Of a stretch of 63,834 nt of DNA, positions 42,799 through 52,948 are shown piece by piece. The DNA is from Candidatus Ventrousia excrementavium (GTDB lineage: Bacteria > Bacillota > Clostridia > Oscillospirales > Butyricicoccaceae). The notes beneath the pieces were generated by a model, which did not search any database, had not been told where the DNA came from, and worked only from the letters and a program-made list of their open reading frames with translations. The stretch spans positions 1 to 63,834 of the forward strand of contig DVMR01000051.1 in the NCBI GenBank assembly GCA_018714845.1. The letters are read 5' to 3'. Positions within the stretch are counted from its first letter, which is position 1. Each line of letters starts with the position of its first letter. Position numbers and translations under genes: made by a program.

Positions 42799-43587
42799 TT
42801 ATTGCACTGCGCCTGCCACCGGAATCTGCCGGCCAGTGTGGTCGATGTCATAGTTTTCGCGCAGAATGAGCTCAGAAATGGGCACAAAGGAATACCCCTG
42901 CTGAATGAGCTTTTCAATCAGGCCGGGCAGTGCCTCGGGCGTGTGCTTGGCGGCGTTGTGAAACAGCACGATCGAGCCTTCCTGCACGCGCGATGTCACG
43001 CGCTCGGTGATTTCGGCAGCCGAAATCTCTTTCCAGTCCAGGCTGTCGACGTCCCACTGGATGGTGTACATTCCCATCTCGCGCAGCGTCGACACGACCT
43101 TATCGTCGTACTCGCCATAAGGAGGGCGGAACAGCTCAGGCCGCACACCGGTGACGCTTTCAATCTTGTCACTGCACGCATTGACATCGGCAATAATTTC
43201 TTCCGCACTGAGCTTGGTCATATGCGCATGTGTATTGGAGTGGTTCATGACCTCGTGTCCGGCGTCGTGCAGGGCCTTAACCGACTCAGGATATTTGTCG
43301 ACCCAGTCGCCGACGACAAAAAAGGTGGCCTTGATATTGTACTTGCCCAGAATGTCAATGAGCTGCTGCGTGTCCTCATTGCCCCATGCGGCGTCAAAGC
43401 TGAGCGAGCACACCTTGCTGTCCTTTTGCACACAGTAAATGGGTAAATCCCGCTTCATGGCAGCGGCACGCACCGCCTGCCCGGCCGGCGTGACAGAAAA
43501 AGCGCCCAGAATCAGCACGACCGCCAGCGCCAGTATCAGTCCGCGGCGGCCGCGCGGCAGTTTTTTCATCTTCTTGATCCATTTCAT
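42799..43587 (-). CDS. Polysaccharide deacetylase (sporulation PdaB-like)
   Basis: A 262-residue membrane-anchored NodB-type deacetylase. One N-terminal helix (about 15-38), catalytic motif SFDAAWG near 63-69 in place of the usual TFDDG, HSNTHAHM near 116 (metal histidines), RPPYGEYD near 152 and VLFHNAAK near 207. The SFDAAWG variant is typical of clostridial sporulation deacetylases that modify spore peptidoglycan or chitin-like sugars. Spore involvement is inferred from this resemblance. Confidence 0.87.
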   Translation of the reverse strand: MKWIKKMKKLPRGRRGLILALAVVLILGAFSVTPAGQAVRAAAMKRDLPIYCVQKDSKVCSLSFDAAWGNEDTQQLIDILGKYNIKATFFVVGDWVDKYPESVKALHDAGHEVMNHSNTHAHMTKLSAEEIIADVNACSDKIESVTGVRPELFRPPYGEYDDKVVSTLREMGMYTIQWDVDSLDWKEISAAEITERVTSRVQEGSIVLFHNAAKHTPEALPGLIEKLIQQGYSFVPISELILRENYDIDHTGRQIPVAGAVQ

Positions 43588-43664
43588 AACAGCTCCCCCA
43601 GACTTTTGTTTGATGGTGCCATTTTATTCATGACAAAGCGGCTTCATGCCTGGGGACAGGCTGC

Positions 43665-43691
43665 AAAAGCGCCGCCCACGGGGGGCGGCGC
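43665..43691 (-). terminator. Terminator of the small membrane protein gene
   Basis: GCGCCGCCC stem with a 5-base loop, followed on the minus strand by TTTTGC, 7 bases beyond the stop. Confidence 0.75.
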
Positions 43692-43697
43692 CTGGCT

Positions 43698-43898
43698 TCA
43701 CTCGCGTTTTTCATGCAGGTTTCCATCGGGCGTCATAATGGTGTCAGGAAGGTCCGGCAAATCAGGCTCTTTGGACGGACGGACCCAGCAGCGCACGACG
43801 CACAGGGCGTACAGAATAAGTACTGCATCTGCGGCCGGATAATAAAGCCGATGCACAATGTACCACAAAGCCGCGCCGGCAAGTACAGTCAAAAGCAT
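43698..43898 (-). CDS. Small membrane protein, unknown
   Basis: 66 residues: two hydrophobic stretches (about 1-15 and 22-40), then a proline- and acid-rich tail (PSKEPDLPDLPDTIMTPDGN). ATG 43898 is preferred, preceded by AAAGGGGGA. I recognise no family. A terminator directly after the stop supports a real gene. Confidence 0.5.
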   Translation of the reverse strand: MLLTVLAGAALWYIVHRLYYPAADAVLILYALCVVRCWVRPSKEPDLPDLPDTIMTPDGNLHEKRE

Positions 43899-44011
43899 AC
43901 AAAGTCCCCCTTTGCAAAGCTTGGTGATTTTAGTATAATTGTTGTATGGTATTGTAGTCAAGGTGCCATACTATACAAGATTTTTCTGATTTTTTGTCAA
44001 TAGCATCCAAC

Positions 44012-44037
44012 AAAAAAAGACCGCCCCTGGGGCGGCC
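44012..44037 (-). terminator. Terminator of the DUF2508 gene
   Basis: GGCCGCCCC / GGGCGGTC stem followed on the minus strand by seven T, 12 bases beyond the stop at 44049. Confidence 0.82.
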
Positions 44038-44048
44038 TGCGGCGCATT

Positions 44049-44288
44049 TCAGCGCACAATGCGGAAGTTGCAGACGTTTTGCTCACGCAGCTGAATCAGC
44101 AGGTGGGAATAGCGGGTCTGCAGCGCGTTGATCTCGTACACAACAGCGGAAATCAGGTCAGGGTCAGTCACCTGCTCAAAGACGCTGCGCGCACGGTCGA
44201 GCTCGAGCTTGACCGCGTAATATTCATCCAAAAGCTGCTGCTGCTCGGGGCTGGGCTCTTTCTGCCTTTTCTTTGTGGCAAGCGGCAT
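44049..44288 (-). CDS. DUF2508 (YaaL-like) protein
   Basis: A 79-residue helical protein: LLDEYYAVKLELDRARSVFE (about 19-38), TDPDLISAVVYEINALQTRY (about 41-60). This fits the DUF2508/YaaL family of short coiled helices. GGAGGTG precedes ATG 44288. Function unknown; in Bacillus the relative lies near recR. Divergent from the topoisomerase operon. Confidence 0.75.
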   Translation of the reverse strand: MPLATKKRQKEPSPEQQQLLDEYYAVKLELDRARSVFEQVTDPDLISAVVYEINALQTRYSHLLIQLREQNVCNFRIVR

Positions 44289-44378
44289 TGCAGACACCTC
44301 CGTGTTTGATATATAGAGGAAGTTTTCCCTGTTATGCCAAAACTTATGCGCAAGCAGCGCTTGCCATCGAACAAACAT

Positions 44379-44407
44379 TTGACACCCGGCCGAATATTCG
44401 GTATTAT
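44379..44407 (+). promoter_or_regulatory. Topoisomerase operon promoter with spacer palindrome
   Basis: TTGACA, 17 bases, TATTAT. The last 12 spacer bases are the perfect palindrome CCGAATATTCGG (44390-44401), placed where a repressor would block polymerase, or a supercoiling-sensitive element. Confidence 0.7.
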
Positions 44408-44451
44408 ATTATGGTACGCTATTTTGGAAACTGCACCATTGGGAGGAAACC

Positions 44452-46449
44452 ATGGCCAAAAAACCCCGACAGGAATACGGAAACGACAGCATTTCTTCGC
44501 TCAAGGGCGCTGACCGCGTCCGCAAGCGCCCCGGCGTCATTTTCGGCTCAGACGGCATCGAGGGCTGCGAGCACGCCTTTTTCGAAATCGTATCCAATTC
44601 CATCGACGAGGCGCGCGAGGGATACGGCACAGTCATCAATGTCACGCGCTATCTCGACAAATCCATTGAGGTCGAGGATTTTGGACGCGGTATGCCCCTT
44701 GACTACAATGAAAAAGAAGGCCGCTATAACTGGGAGCTCATTTACTGCGAGCTGTATGCCGGCGGCAAGTATAAAAATGACGAGGGCGAAAGCTACGAAT
44801 ATTCCCTCGGCCTCAACGGCCTGGGCGCCTGCGCCACTCAATACAGCTCGGAGTATATGGACGTTTCGGTCCGCCGTGACGGATTTGAATACACGCTGCA
44901 CTTTAAACGCGGCGAGAATGTCACTGACGCCCCCAACGGCATCATCAAAGTGCCGTATGCAGGGAAGAAAACCGGCACCATACAGCGCTTTAAGCCTGAT
45001 CTCGATGTTTTTACCGATATCGACATTCCCCTCGCCTACTACCTTGACACGCTCAAGCGCCAGGCGGTTGTCAATGCCGGCCTGACCTTTCACCTGAAAA
45101 ACGAGACCGCCCCCGGGCAGTTTGAAGAATACACCTTTGTCTACCCGGACGGTATTCTGGACTATGCCCGCGAGTTGGCCGGCGACACGTCGCTGACCCC
45201 TGTGCGCTCATGCCGCGCCGAAAAGCGCGGCCGCGACCGCGCAGACAAGTCGGAATACAAGGTCAAGGTCGAAGCGGCTTTTTGCTTTGTCCAGGCGGGC
45301 GCGCGTCTGGAATATTACCACAACTCATCCTGGCTCGAGCACGGCGGCGCTCCGGACAAGGCGGCGCGTTCGGCCTTTGTCTCAGCCATTGACGCCTATC
45401 TCAAGCAGCAGGGCAAGTACCAGAAAAATGAAAGCAAAATCACCTTTCAGGACATTGCCGACAGCCTGATTTTGATTACCAACGGCTTTTCGACCTACAC
45501 CTCGTACGAAAACCAGACCAAAAAGGCCATCACCAACAAGTTCATTCAAGAGATGATGACGGAATTTCTGCGTTCCAACCTCGAAGTCTATTTTATTGAA
45601 AACAAGCAGGACGCCGACAAAATCGCCGATCAGGTACTCATCAACAAGCGTTCCCGCGAGCAGGCGGAAAACGCCCGTCTCAATATCAAAAAGAAACTGG
45701 CCGGCAGCATTGACATTCAAAACCGCGTGCAGAAGTTTGTCGACTGCCGCTCCAAAGATTTAAGCCGCCGCGAGCTCTATATTGTCGAGGGCGACAGCGC
45801 TCTCGGTTCGGTTAAACAGGGCCGCGACCCCGAGTTTCAGGCCATCATGCCGGTCCGCGGTAAGATTCTCAACTGTCTGAAGGCCGACTACGGCAAAATT
45901 TTCAAGTCCGAAATCATCACTGACCTGGTCCGCGTGCTCGGCTGCGGCGTCGACGTCAAGGCCAAAAGCCGCGACCTTGCGGCCTTTGACCTCGAATCCC
46001 TGCGTTGGAGCAAGGTCATCATCTGCACGGATGCCGACTATGACGGTTTTCAGATTCGCACGCTCATCCTGACCATGCTGTACCGTCTGACGCCCGCGCT
46101 CATCGAGCAGGGCTATGTCTATATCGCCGAGACCCCGCTTTATGAACTGACCGTCAAAGACCAGTCTTATTTTGCCTATGACGACCGCGAAAAAGACGAG
46201 CTTTTGAAAAAGCTCGCCGGCAAAAAGGTCTCCATCATGCGCTCCAAGGGCCTGGGTGAGAATGAGCCCGAAATGATGTGGCAGACCACCATGAACCCCG
46301 AAACGCGCCGGCTCATTAAAATTCTTCCCGAAGAGGCCGAAGCCACTGCACAGATGTTTGACGTGCTGCTGGGCGACAACCTGAGCGGCCGCAAGGACTT
46401 TATCGCAGTCAATGGCGCCAAATACCTTGATTTGCTGGATATCAGCTGA
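44452..46449 (+). CDS. parE: Type IIA topoisomerase B subunit (ParE-like)
   Basis: A 665-residue ATPase subunit of topoisomerase IV or a related type IIA enzyme. RVRKRPGVIFGSDG near 24-37, NSIDEA near 50, LGLNGLGACATQYS near 122 (ATP-binding GHKL motifs), the transducer lysine region, then Toprim with IVEGDSALGSVKQGRD near 443 and CTDADYDGFQIRTLIL near 524. Sequence departs from ordinary GyrB (EGDSALGS rather than EGDSAGGS) and from B. subtilis ParE, as in the divergent pair of Oscillospirales. GGGAGG precedes ATG. Forms an operon with the A subunit 11 bases on. Confidence 0.88.
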   Translation: MAKKPRQEYGNDSISSLKGADRVRKRPGVIFGSDGIEGCEHAFFEIVSNSIDEAREGYGTVINVTRYLDKSIEVEDFGRGMPLDYNEKEGRYNWELIYCELYAGGKYKNDEGESYEYSLGLNGLGACATQYSSEYMDVSVRRDGFEYTLHFKRGENVTDAPNGIIKVPYAGKKTGTIQRFKPDLDVFTDIDIPLAYYLDTLKRQAVVNAGLTFHLKNETAPGQFEEYTFVYPDGILDYARELAGDTSLTPVRSCRAEKRGRDRADKSEYKVKVEAAFCFVQAGARLEYYHNSSWLEHGGAPDKAARSAFVSAIDAYLKQQGKYQKNESKITFQDIADSLILITNGFSTYTSYENQTKKAITNKFIQEMMTEFLRSNLEVYFIENKQDADKIADQVLINKRSREQAENARLNIKKKLAGSIDIQNRVQKFVDCRSKDLSRRELYIVEGDSALGSVKQGRDPEFQAIMPVRGKILNCLKADYGKIFKSEIITDLVRVLGCGVDVKAKSRDLAAFDLESLRWSKVIICTDADYDGFQIRTLILTMLYRLTPALIEQGYVYIAETPLYELTVKDQSYFAYDDREKDELLKKLAGKKVSIMRSKGLGENEPEMMWQTTMNPETRRLIKILPEEAEATAQMFDVLLGDNLSGRKDFIAVNGAKYLDLLDIS

Positions 46450-46460
46450 AGGAGCCTTTC

Positions 46461-48641
46461 ATGAGCAACAAGCAATGGTATATGGAGCAGCCCATCACAC
46501 AGACGCTCGAGCAGAACTTCATGCCTTATGCAATGAGCGTCATTGTGTCGCGCGCGCTGCCTGAAATCGACGGCTTCAAGCCCGCTCACCGCAAGCTTTT
46601 ATACACCATGTACAAGATGGGGCTTTTGACAGGTCCGCGCACCAAATCGGCCAACATTGTCGGCCAGACCATGCGCCTCAACCCGCACGGCGACGCCGCC
46701 ATCTACGAGACCATGGTGCGCCTGACGCGGGCCAACGAGTCGTTGCTCGTACCCTTTGTCGACTCCAAGGGCAACTTTGGCAAGGTCTATTCACGCGATA
46801 TGGCTTATGCTGCTCCGCGTTACACCGAAGCCCGACTGGACAAAATCTGCCAGGAGCTTTTTTCTGACATTGACGTAGACGCCGTGGACTTTGTCGACAA
46901 CTACGACGGAACCATGAAAGAGCCGACCCTGCTGCCCACCACCTTTCCCAACATTCTGGTGTCTGCCAATCTGGGCATTGCGGTCGGCATGGCGTGCAAC
47001 ATCTGCGGCTTTGACTTAAACGAGACCTGCCGCGCTGCCATCGAATATATGAAAAACCCCTCGTGCGACCTTTTGTCGGTGCTGACGGCTCCGGACTTTC
47101 CCACCGGCGGCGAGCTCATCTATGACCGCGCGCAGATGGAGCAGATTTACCGCACCGGGCGCGGCTCTTTCCGCGTGCGTGCCAAATGGAAGTATGTGCA
47201 AAAGGGCAATCTGATTGAAATCACAGAGATTCCCTATACCACCACCATCGAGGCCATTATTGACAAGGTGACCGAGCTCATCAAGGCAGGCAAAATCCGC
47301 GAAATCGCCGACATGCGCGACGAGACCGGCCTGCAGGGTCTGCGCCTGACCATTGATCTCAAGCGCGGCACTGACCCGGACAAGCTGATGGCCAAGCTGA
47401 TGAAGCTGACGCCGCTCAGCGACACCTTTTCATGCAACTTCAATGTGCTTATCGGCGGTACGCCGCGCGTCATGGGTGTGGCCGAAATCCTCGAAGAGTG
47501 GAGTGCCTGGCGCACCGAATGTGTCCGCCGGCGCGTTCATTTTGATCTGGGCCGCAAAAAGGAGCGTCTGCACCTGCTGCACGGCCTGCGCAAGATTCTG
47601 CTCGACATCGACCGCGCCATTCAAATCATCCGCGAAACCGAAGAGGACGCCGAGGTTATTCCCAACCTGATGATTGGCTTTGGCATTGATGAGGCGCAGG
47701 CCGAGTACATTGCCGAGATTCGCCTGCGCAACATCAATAAAGAGTATATCCTCAAGCGTCTGTCCGAGACCGACGAGCTGGAAAAAGAGATTGCACGCCT
47801 TGAAGACGTGCTGGGCAGCCGGGACAAGCTGCGCGGTATTATCATCGACGAGCTCAGGGCAGTCATCAAAAAATACCCCACTACCCGCCGCACCTCTATC
47901 GTTTACGAACACGAGGTCGAGGAGTACGACGAGACCCAGAGCATCGACGACTATCCGGTCCACCTTTTCATGACGCGCGAAGGGTATTTCAAAAAAATCA
48001 CGCCCCAGTCGCTGCGCATGTCAGGCGAGCACAAGCTCAAGGACGGAGACGAGATTGCCTTTTCGCTCGAAAGCCGCAACGCCGCTGAGGTTATCTTCCT
48101 GACCAACCGCTGCCAGGCGTACAAAGCCCGCCTGCACGAGTTTGACGACAGCAAGGCCAGTGTGCTGGGCGACTTTCTGCCCCAGAAGCTGGGCATGGAA
48201 GAAGGCGAAGTCCCGGTATGGGTCTTTTTGCCTGGCGATTACACCAGCCACCTGCTCTTTATCTTTGAAAACGGCAAGGCCGCCCGCATTGAAAGCGCCG
48301 CCTACCGCACCAAATCCAACCGCCGCAAGCTGACCGGCGCCTTTTCCGACCGCAGTCCGCTTGTTGCCGCGTTCCAGCTGCAGAGCGACACCGAGCTGGT
48401 GCTGTCGACCGGTGTGCGCGCCCTGATTGTCAACACCGCCCTGCTGGCTCCCAAGACGACCCGCACGACACAGGGCGTCGCCGTCATGACTTTAAAACGC
48501 GGACAAAAGGTCGTCTCTGCCCAGCCGCTTGACCAGTCGACCCTGTCCAATCCTGCCCGTTACCGCACCCGCACCCTGCCGGCCGCCGGCGCGCTTTTGC
48601 GCAGCGAGGACCTGCCTGAAAAGCAGCTGACCCTGGAATAA
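46461..48641 (+). CDS. parC: Type IIA topoisomerase A subunit (ParC-like)
   Basis: A 726-residue DNA-cutting subunit. NFMPYAMSVIVSRALPEIDG at 19-38, quinolone-region motif NPHGDAAIYETMVRL at 74-88, and catalytic tyrosine Y121 in APRYTEARL; a winged helix, tower and coiled coil follow, then a shortened C-terminal beta-pinwheel. The residues equivalent to E. coli GyrA Ser83 and Asp87 are Ala79 and Glu83. It is shorter than typical GyrA (over 800) and pairs with the preceding ParE-like gene, so a decatenase role is likely, by inference. Confidence 0.88.
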   Translation: MSNKQWYMEQPITQTLEQNFMPYAMSVIVSRALPEIDGFKPAHRKLLYTMYKMGLLTGPRTKSANIVGQTMRLNPHGDAAIYETMVRLTRANESLLVPFVDSKGNFGKVYSRDMAYAAPRYTEARLDKICQELFSDIDVDAVDFVDNYDGTMKEPTLLPTTFPNILVSANLGIAVGMACNICGFDLNETCRAAIEYMKNPSCDLLSVLTAPDFPTGGELIYDRAQMEQIYRTGRGSFRVRAKWKYVQKGNLIEITEIPYTTTIEAIIDKVTELIKAGKIREIADMRDETGLQGLRLTIDLKRGTDPDKLMAKLMKLTPLSDTFSCNFNVLIGGTPRVMGVAEILEEWSAWRTECVRRRVHFDLGRKKERLHLLHGLRKILLDIDRAIQIIRETEEDAEVIPNLMIGFGIDEAQAEYIAEIRLRNINKEYILKRLSETDELEKEIARLEDVLGSRDKLRGIIIDELRAVIKKYPTTRRTSIVYEHEVEEYDETQSIDDYPVHLFMTREGYFKKITPQSLRMSGEHKLKDGDEIAFSLESRNAAEVIFLTNRCQAYKARLHEFDDSKASVLGDFLPQKLGMEEGEVPVWVFLPGDYTSHLLFIFENGKAARIESAAYRTKSNRRKLTGAFSDRSPLVAAFQLQSDTELVLSTGVRALIVNTALLAPKTTRTTQGVAVMTLKRGQKVVSAQPLDQSTLSNPARYRTRTLPAAGALLRSEDLPEKQLTLE

Positions 48642-48677
48642 AGCTGCTTTTTAGATAAAAACAGAAGGAGGGGACCC

Positions 48678-50051
48678 ATGAGCAGTAAACTGGAACACAA
48701 CCTGGCGCAAGGCGCCGTGGCGCCGCAGCTTTTGCGTTTTGCACTGCCCTTTATCATCTCCAACATCATTCAATCCCTGTACAGCGTAGCCGATATGATT
48801 ATCGTTGGCCAGTATGCGGGCGCAGTCAGCATGTCGGGCGTCAATATCGGCGGACAGGTGACCCAACTGATCACCAACATGGTATTTGGCCTGTCGGCCG
48901 GCGGCACGGTGCTTATCGGCCAGTACCTGGGCGCCGGCGACCGCAAGGCGCTGCGCGATACCATCGGCACGCTTCTGTCGGTTCTGATGGCGCTGGGCGC
49001 GGTTTTTACCGTCGGCCTTCTTCTGCTGCGCAGCCCCATTCTGCGTGCCATCCAGACCCCTGAGCCGTCCTTTCCCGAAGCCATGAGTTATCTCTTCATC
49101 ACATCTCTGGGCATTATTTTTATCTTCGCTTACAATGCTCTGAGCGCCATCATGCGCGGTCTGGGTGATAGCAAGCGGCCCCTTTACTTTGTTTCCATCG
49201 CCTGCGTCGCCAACATCGTTCTCGACCTCATCATGGTCGGCGTGTGGCATTGGGGCGCCTTTGGCGCTGGACTGGCCACCATCATTTCACAGGCACTCAG
49301 CGTGATTTTGTGCATTATTTACCTCAAGCGCAATGATTTTGTCTTTGACTTCAGCCTCAAGTCCTTTGGCTTTCACCCCGAGCGGCTGCGCATGCTGCTC
49401 AAAATCGGCGTGCCCATGTCGGTGCAGAACGTCGCAACCAGTATATCCTTTCTGTTCCTGACCGCCATGGTTAACCTGCTCGACCCGACCGCCATGGCCT
49501 CGGCCGCTGTCGGTGCTGTCAGCAAATTCAATTCCTTCGGCGTGCTGCCCGCCTTTGCCATGAGCTCGGCCATTGCCGCCATGAGCGCCCAGAATATCGG
49601 TGCGGGCGAGACGCGGCGCGCTGTACAGACCATGAAAATCGGCACAGCGCTGGGGTTTGGTATCAGCTTCTGCGTATTCCTGCTGGCACGCTTTTTCCCG
49701 GCACAGATTATCCGCATTTTTGCCGATGACCCGGGCCTTGTCACCGCCGGTGTCGAATACCTGCGCGCTTTTAGCCTGGATTATATCTGTGTCCCCTTGA
49801 TGGCCGGCCTCAACGGTCTGTTCATCGGCGCAGGCCACACTACTTTTTCCTTTATCAACGGCGTCATGGCGGCCCTGCTCGTCCGCATCCCCGTGTGCTA
49901 TATTTTTGGCGTTTTGTTTGACTGGGGTCTGTTCGGCATTGGTCTCGGCGCGCCGTTTGCATCGGGTGTTGCCTTTGCTGTCGGCGTTTGCTTCTTCTTT
50001 TCCGGACGCTGGAAAAAGGCGACCATTGTACATACCCCTGCCGAGATATAG
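48678..50051 (+). CDS. MATE family efflux transporter
   Basis: A 457-residue membrane protein with twelve helices in two similar halves, starting LLRFALPFIISNIIQSLYSV (about 17-36), the usual MATE opening. Family motifs ADMIIVGQYAG near 37 and GAGDRKALR near 88 are present. Probably Na+- or H+-driven export of drugs or metabolites. AGGAGGGG lies before ATG. It follows parC by 36 bases. Confidence 0.93.
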   Translation: MSSKLEHNLAQGAVAPQLLRFALPFIISNIIQSLYSVADMIIVGQYAGAVSMSGVNIGGQVTQLITNMVFGLSAGGTVLIGQYLGAGDRKALRDTIGTLLSVLMALGAVFTVGLLLLRSPILRAIQTPEPSFPEAMSYLFITSLGIIFIFAYNALSAIMRGLGDSKRPLYFVSIACVANIVLDLIMVGVWHWGAFGAGLATIISQALSVILCIIYLKRNDFVFDFSLKSFGFHPERLRMLLKIGVPMSVQNVATSISFLFLTAMVNLLDPTAMASAAVGAVSKFNSFGVLPAFAMSSAIAAMSAQNIGAGETRRAVQTMKIGTALGFGISFCVFLLARFFPAQIIRIFADDPGLVTAGVEYLRAFSLDYICVPLMAGLNGLFIGAGHTTFSFINGVMAALLVRIPVCYIFGVLFDWGLFGIGLGAPFASGVAFAVGVCFFFSGRWKKATIVHTPAEI

Positions 50052-50070
50052 CGGCAGCTTCAAAAAATCA

Positions 50071-50102
50071 ACGGCATGGCCTCGGGGCCATGCCGTTTTT
50101 TG
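50071..50102. terminator. Bidirectional terminator between MATE and cupin genes
   Basis: ACGGCATGGC stem with a CTCGGG loop. The plus strand ends in TTTTTT; the minus strand also has a T-run. Confidence 0.85.
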
Positions 50103-50108
50103 CAGACA

Positions 50109-50486
50109 CTACTCTGTATCTCTGGGATTTTTATAAAGCAGAATGGATAAAAACTCGAGGTCTGTATCACCGATGTTTTCCAGCCCGTTCCACAGGCCGT
50201 TGGGACAGAAAAAGAAATCCCCCGGTCCCAGTTCCTCCACCTTGTCCTCCTCATAGGCCAGCGCCCTGCCGCTGATGATGTAGTAAAGCTCCATATCGCC
50301 CGCCGGACGGCATTTCTGAATGTGAAAGCCAAACGACCCGCCAGGCGGCATGGTTGCGCGGCCGAAAAAGGCGCCTGCACCCATCGACTCATCCGCCTCG
50401 AGAAACCGCTGGCCGTCCACATACAGCTTGCCGCCCAGCATGTTGGGAATGCGGACGGTGGGCATCTCGTCTGCATGTCTAATCAT
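50109..50486 (-). CDS. Cupin domain protein
   Basis: A 125-residue single cupin barrel. GSFGFHIQKCRPAGDMELYY (about 50-69) and GPGDFFFCPNGLWNGLEN (about 87-104) are the two cupin motifs; the metal ligands are partly altered (one clear His and Glu in the first, none obvious in the second). May bind a small acid or peptide product. Its ATG overlaps the RidA stop, so it is the last gene of the peptide-transport operon. Confidence 0.8.
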   Translation of the reverse strand: MIRHADEMPTVRIPNMLGGKLYVDGQRFLEADESMGAGAFFGRATMPPGGSFGFHIQKCRPAGDMELYYIISGRALAYEEDKVEELGPGDFFFCPNGLWNGLENIGDTDLEFLSILLYKNPRDTE

Positions 50487-50971
50487 GCTGTCACCTCTTT
50501 CTGCGGCGTGACGCGAACAACAGCGTCGAGGATAACCGGCACATTAAAGGGCAGAACATTGACGCCGACGGCTGTGCAAACATGACTCCCCTTTTCCCCG
50601 AACACTTCGTTGAGCAGGTGAGACGCGCCGTTTAAAATCATATGCTGGTCGTAAAAATCGTCGTCACTGGCCACATATCCGACCAGCCGGACGAACTCTG
50701 CGACACGGTCAAGGTCCCCGAGCTCGTTTTTGATGACGCTGAGCAGATTGAGGGCCGACTGGCGCGCGGCTGCATAGCCGTCCTCGTGCTTCATGTCCCG
50801 GACCAGACGGCCGGTAATGGACGGCATATTGTTTTTAATGGGCCCGACTCCGCCAATAAAGAGCAGCTCCCCGGACTGCCTGGCCACGACATGCTCCGCC
50901 AGCGGCGACGGCCCGAGCGGTGCAGGCAAAGTGATGCCCAGCTCTTCCAGTTTCTTTTCTATGACAAACAT
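50483..50971 (-). CDS. RidA/YjgF family protein
   Basis: A 162-residue trimeric-type Rid protein. LFIGGVGPIKNN near 37-48, AARQSALNLLSVIKNELGDL near 66-85 and VPVILDAVVRV near 145 match the family, of the longer YjgH/Rid4-type size. Classical RidA hydrolyses reactive enamine/imine intermediates made when PLP enzymes act on serine, cysteine or D-amino acids. The arginine that binds the carboxylate in RidA is not evident, so another function is possible. Confidence 0.85.
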   Translation of the reverse strand: MFVIEKKLEELGITLPAPLGPSPLAEHVVARQSGELLFIGGVGPIKNNMPSITGRLVRDMKHEDGYAAARQSALNLLSVIKNELGDLDRVAEFVRLVGYVASDDDFYDQHMILNGASHLLNEVFGEKGSHVCTAVGVNVLPFNVPVILDAVVRVTPQKEVTA

Positions 50972-50988
50972 TGTGATTTTCCTTTCTT

Positions 50989-51949
<961 letters not shown>

Positions 51950-51957
<8 letters not shown>

Positions 51958-52939
51958 GGTTCTCCCCCTCTCTGTCAAACAAAAAGCATTTTAGCCGGTG
52001 GCCATCCCGCTCGGTTTCGGGCGGCTCCTGCTGCCGGCACCGTTCGCTGCACTTCGGGCAGCGGGGCGAAAACTTGCAGCCCTGCGGCAGGTCGGTGGGG
52101 TCGGGCATCAGCCCCTCGATAGGGACCAGGCGCCTGAGCCCTGAGCGCAGCTTGGGAATGGAGCCGAACAGTCCCTCGGTGTACGGGTGATGGTCACCGG
52201 GACTGAATATCTGCTCGACCGTGCCGTACTCGACGAGCTGCCCGGCATACATAATGCCGACCTCGTCACAGTTGCGCACGACAATCCCCAGGTCATGCGT
52301 AATCATCAGCATAGACATGCCCATGCTCTGCTGCATCTGCTTAATGAGCTCAAGCACCTGTGCCTGAATGGTGACGTCCAGGGCCGTTGTCGGCTCGTCG
52401 GCGATGAGGATATCCGGACTGCATGCCAGCGCGATGGCAATGACGACACGCTGCTTCATCCCGCCGGAAAACTGCATGGGATAATCGTCGCGCCGCGACG
52501 CCGGAATCCCAACCAGCTCGAGCACCTCGTCGACGCGCTTTTTAATTTCTTCATGGCTGCGGCCGGCCGCATTGTGCAGCTTAACGGACTCTTCTATCTG
52601 CTTACCCACCGTCATAATGGGGTTGAGCGCCGTCATCGGGTCCTGAAAAATCATGGAGATGATTTCGCCGCGCACCATGTTCATCTGCTTTTCTGACAGG
52701 GCGAGAATGTCATCGCCCATCAGGCGGATGCTGCCGCCCGCCATTTTGCCGACGCGGTCCGGCAAAAGCCGCATGGCGGCCAGCGCCGTCGTCGTTTTAC
52801 CGGCTCCCGTCTCGCCCACCAGCCCGACGGTTTTTCCCTTTTTCAGCTTAAAGCTGACGCCGTTGACCGCTTTAACCGCCGTTTTGTCCGATACATATTC
52901 GACGTAGAGATTGTCAATCTCAAGCGCATATTTTTCCAT
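51950..52939 (-). CDS. dppD: Peptide ABC transporter ATPase (DppD/OppD)
   Basis: A 329-residue cytoplasmic ATPase. Walker A GLVGETGAGKTTTALAAMRL near 39-58, signature FSGGMKQRVVIAIAL near 157-171, Walker B LIADEPTTALDVT near 180-192 and the C-terminal CKFSPRCPKCSERC cysteine cluster near 292. Energises dipeptide or oligopeptide import. Starts 9 bases after dppC. Confidence 0.93.
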
Positions 52940-52948
52940 ATCCTCACC

